A program made the position numbers and the translations under genes. Below are positions 6,226 to 13,601 of a stretch of DNA of 14,130 bases, piece by piece. Position 1 is the stretch's first letter. Each line of letters starts with the position of its first letter. Origin of the DNA: Chloroflexota bacterium. Its GTDB lineage: Bacteria > Chloroflexota > Limnocylindria > QHBO01. The stretch covers positions 1 to 14,130 of the forward strand of contig JAPSGM010000021.1 of assembly GCA_031177555.1 (NCBI GenBank). Reading direction: 5' to 3'. Below the pieces are notes generated by a model. That model ran no database searches, had not been told where the DNA came from, and saw only the letters and a list, made by a program, of their open reading frames with translations.

Positions 6226-6531
6226 TCAATCCTGCACCCCAACGGAGGAGGGACCAGCCAATCCGCCATGAAGCGGATAGCCCGGGCCATAACCCGGGTG
6301 CAGCTCTCGCTGGACCCGGCTCGGACCAGCCAATCCGCCATGAAGCGGATAGCCGCGACCATAACTCGGGTGCTGCTGCGTGAAGGTCGTGCCATCACCG
6401 TTCGGCTGCCCGAAGCGGGGGCCGCTCGTGGTAGCGAACGCCGTGGCGACGATCAGCGTGCCTACCAGGAGCCCGACCAGCAGCCATGTGACGCGGAACT
6501 GCGCCGCCTGGATCACGAACGGACGAATCAT
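6226..6531 (-). CDS. Small membrane protein with two 24-residue Gly/Tyr/Pro repeats (101 aa)
   Basis: One transmembrane helix near the N-terminus (about 15-34, WLLVGLLVGTLIVATAFA) is followed by a Gly/Pro/Thr linker and two tandem 24-residue repeats (54-77 and 78-101). Each has the core HPxYGxGYPLHGGLAGPS and runs to the stop codon. I do not recognise a family. The repeat region should lie on one side of the membrane, probably outside. A GAGG ribosome site stands about 10 nt before the ATG. It lies 105 nt downstream of the BTAD fusion gene on the same strand and may be cotranscribed with it. The clean in-frame 72-nt repeat and the single TM segment make this frame much more likely to be coding than the antisense frame. 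Confidence 0.6.
   Translation of the reverse strand: MIRPFVIQAAQFRVTWLLVGLLVGTLIVATAFATTSGPRFGQPNGDGTTFTQQHPSYGRGYPLHGGLAGPSRVQRELHPGYGPGYPLHGGLAGPSSVGVQD
6229..6372 (-). repeat. Two tandem 72-nt units inside the small membrane-protein gene
   Basis: The unit length is exactly 72 nt (24 codons). A 32-nt core is identical at 6251-6282 and 6323-6354, and similarity continues on both sides. The near-identity at DNA level implies a recent duplication or ongoing homogenisation. Confidence 0.85.
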
Positions 6532-6636
6532 GAGATGTGCCTCGCGCTGGCCGATCCTGCGGCGTCACGTCCGCGACCCGTCGTGTCGGCGAGAGAAGAC
6601 TGCTGGGCGAGGCTCAGCGCGGCGTCGACGGCGGCT

Positions 6637-9561
6637 CTACGTGCGCTCCATGGACGGATCCTCAGATGAGTTGTGGCACCAGTCCTCCAAATAACCCCGT
6701 TCAGCTGCCAGCTCAAGCCTAACGACCGGAATGCACGGCAGACGGACGTGCCCGGCGATGATCTGCTGCTTGGCGCGGTCAATCTGCGGGCGGATGTCCT
6801 CGATGAACCCTCCGCTGTACGAGATGTCCACCCCGCCATTCGCCAGGTCGAACGTGTGCCGACCGGATCGGAACTGGCCCCGCGCGAACTCCGCGCCCAA
6901 CTGGTACATGGCCAGGTCGACCCGCTTGAGGACGGAGGTCAGGATGTGCTGCCTCCATTCCTCGGGATGGACTGCCCCGGCGATGTAGCGAACCGTCACG
7001 TATTGGTCTGTGTCGACCCCAATCGCCCACAGATGGCGCTCGGCGCCTGAGAGTGCGAACGCCGCTTCGAAGACTCCCACGCCGGAGTCTCCCGCGGCGT
7101 GGAATATGACGTCCGCGCCGGCTTCAAACATGGCGCGTGCTTCTCGCTCGGCAGCGGGCGCATCGTGAAATCCGGTGGACTCGTGGAATCGGGTGGGCAT
7201 TTCGCCCGAGCTCAGATAGGCGGACATGATCTCGATGTCAGGCCGGATTGAACGGGCGCCTGCCTCATATCCGGCGTGCCAGGTCCAGATGAAGCCGTCG
7301 TCATGTCCACCGACGAAGCCGATCCTGCCTGTCCTCGACTTCAGCGCTGCGGCGACCCCGGCCAAGTAGGCGCCCTCGTTCTCTGCGAAGAACGCATAAG
7401 CCGAGTTCTGACGGTCATCAACGAAGCTCGGCCAGACGAAGCGTCGAGCGGTCTCCGCACGGGCGCGTTCGTCGGCCTGGCGAGCACGGCCCGCGTCCAG
7501 GAACGCGCGCTGCTTTCCGCCAATCTGGAGCGTGCCTTCCCGACTCCACGCTTCGAATTCGGCCAGACGCGTGCCTGTCAGCAGGTAGTCCGGGTGCTTG
7601 CCCGATGCCTCCCAGTCTTCGGCAGCGGCCGTTAACGTCTCATAGCGCTTGAGCGCGGCCCGATGCCGGTCGATCCACGCGGCCAAGCGCTCCCACTCGC
7701 GGAAGAGCGATTCATGAGCGAGCTCGACCGTGGCCTGACCCGTAGCAGTGTCGCGATCGAAGGAAAGGAGACGCCGGTCGCCGAACGATTCGAGCACTTT
7801 GGACAGTAGGACCGGATCGAGGTCGAGGTCGGTCAGTTCGGAAACCGGCAGCCGCCGGCGCGATTCGGCCATACCTTGGCCGAGCTGCACGAGCCGCAAG
7901 AAGACCTGCATCGTGACCTGCTTTTCGTCCGCCGAGAGCGCGCCGAACAGCGCCTCGGCGCTGCGCGAAAGCACGCCACTCATTCCGCCCAGCGCCCGAT
8001 AGCCTTCCAGCGTCAGCGATCCCTTACTCCTTTGATCGAAGAGCTCGGTCAGCGCGTATTCGAGCAGCGGAAGCGTCCCTGGGCGATCGGCGGCGTCCGC
8101 CACCAGCTCGGCGAGGAGGGACTGCTCGACCACCGCGCCAGCACCCTCTGCGGGGCGGACCACCACGGCCTCGAGCTCGGTGACCGTCATGGGCAGGACG
8201 TTTACGACCCCGGGAATGAAGGCTTGCGCGAACTCGGGATGGAGCATGGGCCGATCGTAGTAGTCGGCACGCAGGGCGAGGACCACGGTGAGCTGCGTAC
8301 CGGGCTCCGCCACAGCGGTGGCTATCGCGCTGAGGAATTGTCGTCGCGGTTGCTCATCGGTGATCGTGAAGAGCTCTTCGAACTGATCGATGACGAGCAG
8401 CAGGCGTCCCCCTTGCGGCATGACGCGGAGCGAGAATGCCGCGCCGCCATCTTCCGCGCCCGATCCCAGCAAGGCGCTGACTCCCTGCGGCGTGTCGGCG
8501 GCGGCTGAAACCGCAGCCTGCACCTCGCCCAGCGGGTTGGCTCCCGGCGTCATTTGAGCGATGACCCAATTTTCTGACCCGGGCACCGCCCCGACACGCA
8601 GTGCCGGAATGAGACCTGCAGCGATTACGCTCGACTTCCCGGATCCCGATGGACCAACTAGAGCGACCAAATGCGCTCCTCCGGCCAAGGTGCGCACGAG
8701 CCGATCGACCAAGCCCTCGCGCCCAAAGAAGTCATCCGCGTCCGGCTCGCTAAACGGCCGCAGGCCCTTGTATGGATTGCGTGCCGCGCTGCCCGTCGGC
8801 GCCTCGCGCGGCGGGAGGAGCGAGGGGTCGTGAAGCAAAATCCTCTCTTGGAGGCGTTGCAGAAGCGGTGATGGATCCAGACCAAGCTCCTCGACCAGCT
8901 GGCTGCGCAGCTGCTGGTATGTCCGCAGCGCTTCGGCGTGGCGGCCGGATCGATACAGAGCCAACATGAGCAATTCGCAGGACCGCTCGCGAAGCGGGTC
9001 TTCGCGGATCACGTCGTCCAGTAGCAGCAGCGCATCGCTGGCGCGGCCCGCCTCCAGCTCGGCCGCAGCCAGTTCCTCGATGGCGTACAGGTGCATGTCG
9101 TGGAATCGCCGGATGTAGGGTTGCGCGAACTCCTCGTAGGTGAAGTCGGTCAGCGCCGGTCCTCGCCACAGGCGCAGCGCCGCTCGCAGCTTGTCAGCGC
9201 CGTCGAGATTCCCGGTCCTGAGCTTGCGCGTGCCCTCCTCGACCAGACGTTCGAACTGGATGACGTCGAGGGACGTCCGGTCTGCGTCCAGTTGATATCC
9301 AGGCGGGCGGGTCGCCAGGATCCGCTTTCCGCCGAGACCTTCAATCGCCTTGCGGAGGTCGGAAACGTAGATCTGGATGGAGTGGGTCGCGGTGCGCGGC
9401 GGGTTCTCGCCCCACAACAGGTCGATCAGGCGATCGATGCCAACGATCTCGCCGGCGTGCAGCAGCAGGATCGCCAGCAGTGCCCGCTGCTTCGGCGGGC
9501 CGAGCTCGGCGAGCGCGCCGTCAGCCGAAACCTCGAGAGACCCGAGAAGGCGAAAATCCAT
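6637..9561 (-). CDS. BTAD-STAND NTPase-BMP fusion regulator (974 aa)
   Basis: The N-terminus is an AfsR/SARP-type winged-helix DNA-binding domain (1 to about 95; MDFRLLGSLEV, KQRALLAILLLHAGEIV). Next is a helical bacterial transcriptional activation (BTAD) domain (about 97-245) and an nSTAND1-type ATPase: NPYKGLRPF entry motif (262-270), FGRE (279-282), Walker A GPSGSGKSS (303-311, K309) and Walker B LLLVIDQFEEL (387-397, D392). From about 716 the sequence is a BMP-family (basic membrane lipoprotein, nucleoside/autoinducer-binding) periplasmic-binding fold: FAENEGAYLAGV, GRIGFVGG, ADVIFHAAGDSGVGVFEA, AIGVDTDQ. The expected role is ligand-dependent transcription control. Residues 690-716 pass straight from the STAND part into the middle of the BMP fold, so the first BMP subdomain (about 100 residues) and any transmembrane segment are missing. 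The last 30 residues are also unlike BMP ends. Start chosen by domain homology; the nearest SD-like GAGG is about 14 nt upstream and weak. Confidence 0.93.
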   Translation of the reverse strand: MDFRLLGSLEVSADGALAELGPPKQRALLAILLLHAGEIVGIDRLIDLLWGENPPRTATHSIQIYVSDLRKAIEGLGGKRILATRPPGYQLDADRTSLDVIQFERLVEEGTRKLRTGNLDGADKLRAALRLWRGPALTDFTYEEFAQPYIRRFHDMHLYAIEELAAAELEAGRASDALLLLDDVIREDPLRERSCELLMLALYRSGRHAEALRTYQQLRSQLVEELGLDPSPLLQRLQERILLHDPSLLPPREAPTGSAARNPYKGLRPFSEPDADDFFGREGLVDRLVRTLAGGAHLVALVGPSGSGKSSVIAAGLIPALRVGAVPGSENWVIAQMTPGANPLGEVQAAVSAAADTPQGVSALLGSGAEDGGAAFSLRVMPQGGRLLLVIDQFEELFTITDEQPRRQFLSAIATAVAEPGTQLTVVLALRADYYDRPMLHPEFAQAFIPGVVNVLPMTVTELEAVVVRPAEGAGAVVEQSLLAELVADAADRPGTLPLLEYALTELFDQRSKGSLTLEGYRALGGMSGVLSRSAEALFGALSADEKQVTMQVFLRLVQLGQGMAESRRRLPVSELTDLDLDPVLLSKVLESFGDRRLLSFDRDTATGQATVELAHESLFREWERLAAWIDRHRAALKRYETLTAAAEDWEASGKHPDYLLTGTRLAEFEAWSREGTLQIGGKQRAFLDAGRARQADERARAETARRFVWPSFVDDRQNSAYAFFAENEGAYLAGVAAALKSRTGRIGFVGGHDDGFIWTWHAGYEAGARSIRPDIEIMSAYLSSGEMPTRFHESTGFHDAPAAEREARAMFEAGADVIFHAAGDSGVGVFEAAFALSGAERHLWAIGVDTDQYVTVRYIAGAVHPEEWRQHILTSVLKRVDLAMYQLGAEFARGQFRSGRHTFDLANGGVDISYSGGFIEDIRPQIDRAKQQIIAGHVRLPCIPVVRLELAAERGYLEDWCHNSSEDPSMERT

Positions 9562-9588
9562 CGTAGGGCGGCCTCGGAATTATTCGCG

Positions 9589-9618
9589 ATCGTGAGCATG
9601 TCCGCGGGGCGCCGTCAA
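9589..9618 (-). promoter_or_regulatory. Candidate sigma-70-type promoter of the BTAD fusion gene
   Basis: Reading the minus strand, TTGACG (9618-9613) is separated by 18 nt from CACGAT (9594-9589), about 28 nt before the ATG at 9561. The -35 matches 5 of 6 consensus bases, the -10 only 3. The spacing and distance to the start are sensible. Confidence 0.33.
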
Positions 9619-9821
9619 GCCAAGGATCCAGCCTGCCGCCATGGGCTCTACATGCGCTCTAGAGCCGATACTGGCGGGGGCGCTAACGTCAGGGCTCGAA
9701 CACCCGTGCGGTGAGAGAAGCGCCGTCCTTGGGCAAGCGCTTCGAAGACTACGCTTACGGCTCGGACCACCAACCGTCTCACGCAGCGGACTCGAGCGTT
9801 GCGCATTAGCGGCTCTCAGCG

Positions 9822-10030
9822 ACAGCGCATAACTGAGCTCAGTTCGCTCACGGCGCCACTCGGGATAGCACAGCGCTTAGGCGTAGAGGCTTGGAAGGCT
9901 GACGCTCTGCCAACTGAGCTACTCCCGCCCGGAGCGAGCTTGGGCAGACGTCATAAACCCAGGGCGCGCAGCGCCGACCAGTGCCCGCTTGGCGCCTGCC
10001 ATAAGCACAGCGCTCCGAGAGCGCATAAGC
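9822..10030 (-). repeat. tRNA-Gly-half repeat, copy C (long form)
   Basis: On the plus strand it starts ACAGCGCATAACTGAGC and ends GAGAGCGCATAAGC. Module 1 ends with ATAGCACAGCGCTT. The tRNA half is at 9889-9928, then a GGAGCGAGCTTGGG linker, and module 2 runs from CATAA (9952) to AAGCACAGCGCTC (10003-10015). The module 2 core differs from copy B in sequence but also has inverted arms (GCGCC and GGCGC). A partial echo, GCGCATTAGC, lies at 9801-9810 just outside. Confidence 0.85.
9889..9928 (-). pseudogene. tRNA-Gly(UCC) 5' half, copy C
   Basis: Identical over 40 nt to the tRNA halves at 1859-1898 and 5751-5790, and it ends at the same base after the anticodon loop. There is no T-arm or acceptor complement. 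Confidence 0.8.
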
Positions 10031-10151
10031 GCCGCATCACGTAACGTCGACCGGGGATACAGGCTCACTTGGTGGCCACGGCCGTGGACGCGCCGTGTCG
10101 CACGGCCGAAGCTTCCACCTTTTCTGCCGGGCCATCGTCGCCTTGCGCCCG

Positions 10152-10715
10152 CTACGGGCCGGCCGAGATAGTGACGGTCAGCGTGGTTCGGTACGTCCCG
10201 GCGCGTGACTGCCCGGGCACCACGAGGCTCACATCGATCAGCTGGCGATAGCTGCCGAGGCCGAAGTTGTCGCGGGCCTCGAGCGTCTCGCGTGGCGTGT
10301 CGAGCGTGCCGGTGGAGTTGCTCGCTGGTACGTGCGGGCCCCCCTGCGGGTCGATTGCCTGGCCCGAGAGTCGGGACGGGGGATGCGCCTGCGTGATCGA
10401 GAGGTTCGCCCCCGGGATGGCGCTCCCGACGTTTGGGCCGGAATACGCGAAGTCTGACGCCTGGATGGTCACATGCCACCCGTTGTTACTGCAGATGAGG
10501 AGGATGCAGGTACCGGTGTCGGTCGCCGTCAGCGAGAGAGTGCCGGTTGCCGTCTGGTGGGTGTGCGAGTAGGGGAGCGCCGCCATCGTGAAGTCCGCCA
10601 CGGATGCGCTCAGCGCAGCCCATGCCTGGAGCGGGATAGCAAGTGACAGCATCGCACTGGCGCCCGTCGCCGCGAGAGCCCTGAGCAGACGCCGCGTGGC
10701 GTCAGATGCGCTCAT
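10152..10715 (-). CDS. Secreted WxL-like surface protein 2 (187 aa)
   Basis: An exported cell-surface protein paralogous to the one at 13032-13601. The signal peptide is residues 1-33 (basic RRLLR, hydrophobic core, cleavage after AWA). The mature part shares the landmarks DFTMAALPYSHT, GWHVTIQ (W80), FAYSGPN, IPGANLSIT and the terminal GTYRTTLTVTISAGP. These match WxL-type domains, which in Gram-positives bind the cell wall, though here the motif is W-x-V instead of W-x-L. It has an extra cysteine pair, C70 and C75, just before the Trp, absent from the paralogue. The start at 10715 is supported by GAGGAGG at 4 nt spacing; the frame is open further upstream but without such a site. The ATG lies 13 nt after the end of the broken WxL-interacting gene, so it belongs to that operon. 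Confidence 0.82.
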   Translation of the reverse strand: MSASDATRRLLRALAATGASAMLSLAIPLQAWAALSASVADFTMAALPYSHTHQTATGTLSLTATDTGTCILLICSNNGWHVTIQASDFAYSGPNVGSAIPGANLSITQAHPPSRLSGQAIDPQGGPHVPASNSTGTLDTPRETLEARDNFGLGSYRQLIDVSLVVPGQSRAGTYRTTLTVTISAGP

Positions 10716-10728
10716 TCGTCCTCCTCGT

Positions 10729-11607
10729 TCATCGTGGCCAGTCATGATGCGATAGCGAGTTCGAGGCGCCCCGCCGACGGCGGCGCCATGCCGCGAGCAC
10801 TCCGGCCACGACGAGCGCCGAGCCCAAGATCAGCATAGGGCTGAGCCGTATGGGCAAGAGGGCCTGGTCAGTTCCGAGCTATGGCACGGGGCCCGCAGGC
10901 GTGGTGTTCGGCTCCTCCGGACCGGGCCAGGCCGGTGTCAGCGGGGTGCAGTCGATCATTGCGGTGGCCCCCGTCTCAGGATCGGTCAGCACCAGCTCCG
11001 CGCAGTAATCGCCGGGCGGCAACGCGCGGGCAGCGGAGCCTCGAGCTTCGTGCTCGTACCGGCATATACGATGTCCATGGCTACAGCACCGCCGGTGACC
11101 TGCGAGCCGCCCACATTGACTAACCGGAACTTGCCAGCCGGCCGGAGGTGGGTGTTGCCAGGGTTGATCACGTCGAAGACCAGGAGTGATGAGCCAAGGA
11201 CGGAATTGTGGGAGACGTCGCCGATGGCGAGTGCCGGCTCTCGGGCACCTGGCACGTCGATCGCCACCGCGATCGCGTTGCCGCGTACGTCCGGGCCACG
11301 ACCTCCTCATCGCCGAAGTTCGCTGCCTCCACCTGAAGCTCGAGGACTTCGGTCGGACGAAGCCTTAGATCGAAGTAGGCCCGTCCCGTCCCAGCGGCGT
11401 CAGTCCCAGTCGTGGCGCCTCGTTGGCCGCGGCGGCGGGGCCCGCGGCGGCGGGGCCCGTGGGGGCGACCCAAGTCGCGGACACCATGGCCGCTGTGATC
11501 AGGATGCGCCGACTCCACGAACGAGCGCTGTTCGTCAGCCGGCTGGGCGGTAGGTGGAGTGGCACCGCAGCGCTAATTGACGACATCCGAATCCCCGGCA
11601 TTGACAT
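10729..11607 (-). pseudogene. Broken second copy of the WxL-interacting (DUF916-type) membrane protein
   Basis: Four pieces in different frames line up in order with the intact neighbour at 11573-12949. Piece 1 is the signal peptide and PRLGLTPLGRD. Piece 2 is GRAYFDLRLRPTEVLELQV to ARTYAA. Piece 3 is GNAIAVAIDVPGAREPALAIG through YAGTSTKLEAP. Piece 4 is ALPPGDYCAELVLTD onward, and after an in-frame TAG (10879-10881) it continues as a TM anchor, LSPMLILGSALVVAGVL, with a WRRRRR stop-transfer. The lesions are a frameshift at a GGGAC tandem duplication (about 11380), a deletion of about 80-85 codons with frameshift (about 11290), a 1-nt loss near 11040, and the TAG. No long cytosolic tail follows the TM, unlike in the intact copy. 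If translated at all, it would give an 80-residue peptide. The remnant ends 13 nt before the next gene. Confidence 0.85.
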
Positions 11608-12949
11608 AGAACGGAACGGCGTCGCCTGTCGTGCTACCGCCCGGACGATCGGTGCTCACGTACTCGACCTGAAGCGGCATGGCCTGATCTAGCGCCTGGT
11701 CCGTGAAGTTTTGGAGTTCGTGGGCGACGCGCGCTACCTCCTCGGGCGCCAGGCCGGGCTGAGTCTCGATGGCAAGAACGAATCCGGCCTTACGTTCGAT
11801 GATCCAGGCCCGATGCACTCGTGGTTCCGCGCGGAGGGCCTTGCGCAGCATCCCCATCACGCGGCCCACCGTGTCGGCGGGCGTTTCACGGACCGGGGAC
11901 GGCTGATCGGTGGCGGGAATCCGACCCACGGTCGCGGGCACGACCCGCGCCGCCGATCGCCTCCGTCGCCAGATCAGCAGGAGGACGGCGCCAGCCGCCG
12001 CGAGCAGGAGGCCCGGAACGATCATCACGGGCCAGTCGCGGAAAGCGCCCACAGCGGGAGTCGTGATCTCCGGCAGCGGCCCCCCGTCCTGTCCGCCCTC
12101 GTCGACCGGCGCGGCGACTTCGAACGCGAGACAATCGGTCGCTGCGCTGGCGCCGGTCGAGTGGTCGGACAGCTGGAGTTCGGCGCAGTACGCGCCGGGC
12201 GGCAACAGCTGTCCGACCGGAGCCTCTAGCAGAGTCGACATCCCGGCGTAGACCGAGTCCATGGTCACAGGCGCAGCCGCGATCTCCGTGTCGCCATGCC
12301 CCCGGAGCACGAACTCACCGGTTGGTTGGAGATGGACGTTGCCGGTATTCCCCACCTCGAACGTGATGACTGATATCCCGCCGACCTCCTCGTGGCGGAG
12401 TTGGCCGATCTCGAGAGCAGGACGCTCGCGGCCCGGAACAGTGATCGCGATCGCGATCGCGCTGCGGTTAACCTGGTCGAATGCGATCCCACCTGAGCCG
12501 ACCACCGGCTCGGAGTTCTCGATCACCAGCGCCGTGATGTACTCCCCGGGGCGCGTGGAATCCGGGACGCTGACCTCAAAGTCGATGAGCACGGCGTCGT
12601 CCGGGCCGAGCGTGAGCTCCTGCGTCGGGTAGGTCACCCACAGCGTCGGCCCGGCGGGTAGTTCGCCGAACAGGTCGGCTCCGAAGCCGCCGTTGACGAT
12701 GCTGTAGACGTCGGCGGCATACGTTCGGGCGTCCGCCTCCTCGTGCCCGAAGTTGGCGGCTTCGACCCGCAGGTGCTTGTTGTCGCCGGGCCGCATGGTG
12801 AGTTCGAAGAAGGTTGCATCCCGGCCGACTGGCGTGAGCCCGAACCGCGCCGGTTCATGCTTGGCAGAAACCGGCCCGGCCGCGAACACCGTTAGGCTCG
12901 CCGCGACGAGTAGCGAGCGCAGGATGGCTAAAGCGCGGCGGCTGACCAT
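11573..12949 (-). CDS. WxL-interacting membrane protein, DUF916-type, with cytosolic tail (458 aa)
   Basis: Numbered from the ATG at 12949. The signal peptide is residues 1-29 (SRRALAILRSLLVAASLTVF, cleavage near VSA-KHEP). The peptidoglycan-binding-type DUF916 domain begins FGLTPVGRDATFFELTMRPG and includes VEAANFGHEEADARTYA. A second Ig-like region (about 165-280, VPGRERPALEIG, EVGNTGNVHLQPTGEF) has a Cys pair (C255, C273). The TM helix is about 307-327, followed by RRRR. This is the layout of WxL-interacting proteins, which hold WxL proteins at the cell surface. A cytosolic tail of about 130 residues follows (379-433 predicted alpha/beta: HRAWIIERKAGFVLAIET, EEVARVAHELQNFTDQAL, VEYVSTD), not part of the usual family. 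A TTG at 13009 would add 20 residues but lies next to a hairpin; ATG 12949 starts at the signal peptide, though without a clear SD. Confidence 0.88.
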   Translation of the reverse strand: MVSRRALAILRSLLVAASLTVFAAGPVSAKHEPARFGLTPVGRDATFFELTMRPGDNKHLRVEAANFGHEEADARTYAADVYSIVNGGFGADLFGELPAGPTLWVTYPTQELTLGPDDAVLIDFEVSVPDSTRPGEYITALVIENSEPVVGSGGIAFDQVNRSAIAIAITVPGRERPALEIGQLRHEEVGGISVITFEVGNTGNVHLQPTGEFVLRGHGDTEIAAAPVTMDSVYAGMSTLLEAPVGQLLPPGAYCAELQLSDHSTGASAATDCLAFEVAAPVDEGGQDGGPLPEITTPAVGAFRDWPVMIVPGLLLAAAGAVLLLIWRRRRSAARVVPATVGRIPATDQPSPVRETPADTVGRVMGMLRKALRAEPRVHRAWIIERKAGFVLAIETQPGLAPEEVARVAHELQNFTDQALDQAMPLQVEYVSTDRPGGSTTGDAVPFYVNAGDSDVVN

Positions 12950-12979
12950 CAGATCGAAGGTTACCCGTGTGGGACGAAG

Positions 12980-13005
12980 CGGGCGGTGCGCAAGTGCACC
13001 GCCCG
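12980..13005 (-). terminator. GC-rich hairpin between WxL gene 1 and the WxL-interacting gene
   Basis: A perfect 10-bp stem (CGGGCGGTGC pairing with GCACCGCCCG) with a 6-nt loop lies 27 nt past the stop of the first WxL gene. No T-run follows. It may be a partial terminator or an RNA-stabilising stem that makes the upstream secreted protein more abundant than the downstream membrane partner. Confidence 0.6.
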
Positions 13006-13031
13006 TCAACCCGTTCGAGACGCCAGGCCGA

Positions 13032-13601
13032 TTAGGGGCCTGCGCTGATTGTCACCGTCATCGTTCCGGTGTAGGTGCCGACGCGGGACTGTGCCGGGAT
13101 CGCGAGGCTCACCCCGAGGTCCTGGGAGTACGTGCCCTCACCGAAGGTGAGCTCGGCCTGCAGCGTCTTCCGCGCGACATCGAGGGTCGCCGGAGTGACG
13201 AAGGTCAATGGCACCTTGGGTCCGCCGATGACATTGACCGAATCGCCGGCGGTCGCGGTCGCGCCGGATGCCGAGGTGATGGAGAAGTTGGCGGCCGGGA
13301 TGTTCGTGCCGCCGTTGGGGCCGCTGTACACGAACGCAGAGCTCTGAACGGTGACGTTCCAGCCGGCGCCGGAGCCCGAGCTGTCGTCGGCGGTGAGGAC
13401 CATGGTCCCGGTGTTCGTCTGCGCGCTGTGCGAATAGGTGACGGCGCCCATATTGAGGTCGGCGATGCTTGCGCTTCGCGTACCTGCATTGATGGTCTGG
13501 GTCACGGTGTTGGCTGCCCCGACCGGCAGCGCGACCGCCAGCACCGCAGCGGCGGCGAAGACGATGGCTGTGGACGAGCGGCGTGGACGCGAGATGTGCA
13601 T
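13032..13601 (-). CDS. Secreted WxL-like surface protein 1 (189 aa)
   Basis: First gene of the surface locus. The signal peptide is residues 1-30 (RPRR, then a hydrophobic Ala/Val core, cleavage near GAA-NT). The mature domain is beta-rich with ADLNMGAVTYSHSA, GAGWNVTVQ (W81), FVYSGPNGG, IPAANFSIT, and ends GTYTGTMTVTISAGP. Trp-x-Val replaces the classical Trp-x-Leu. It lacks cysteines in the mature part, unlike its paralogue. The start at 13601 is fixed by AGGAAGG at 8 nt spacing; the frame upstream to 13703 has no signal-peptide character. It is expected to be exported, wall-associated and displayed with the WxL-interacting protein encoded just downstream. A palindrome about 180 bp upstream may control it. 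Confidence 0.87.
   Translation of the reverse strand: MHISRPRRSSTAIVFAAAAVLAVALPVGAANTVTQTINAGTRSASIADLNMGAVTYSHSAQTNTGTMVLTADDSSGSGAGWNVTVQSSAFVYSGPNGGTNIPAANFSITSASGATATAGDSVNVIGGPKVPLTFVTPATLDVARKTLQAELTFGEGTYSQDLGVSLAIPAQSRVGTYTGTMTVTISAGP

Noticed and set aside
5908..6669. Plus-strand ORF of about 250 codons across the repeat-containing small membrane-protein gene
   Set aside because: Arg-rich with no recognisable domain or ribosome site. The minus-strand frame has a TM helix and in-frame repeats and explains the region better.
1791..10030. The three repeats as a CRISPR array or integron attC sites
   Set aside because: Copies are about 4 kb apart and contain a tRNA half. There are no regular short spacers, no convincing GTTRRRY/RYYYAAC core sites, and no cas or integrase gene in view.
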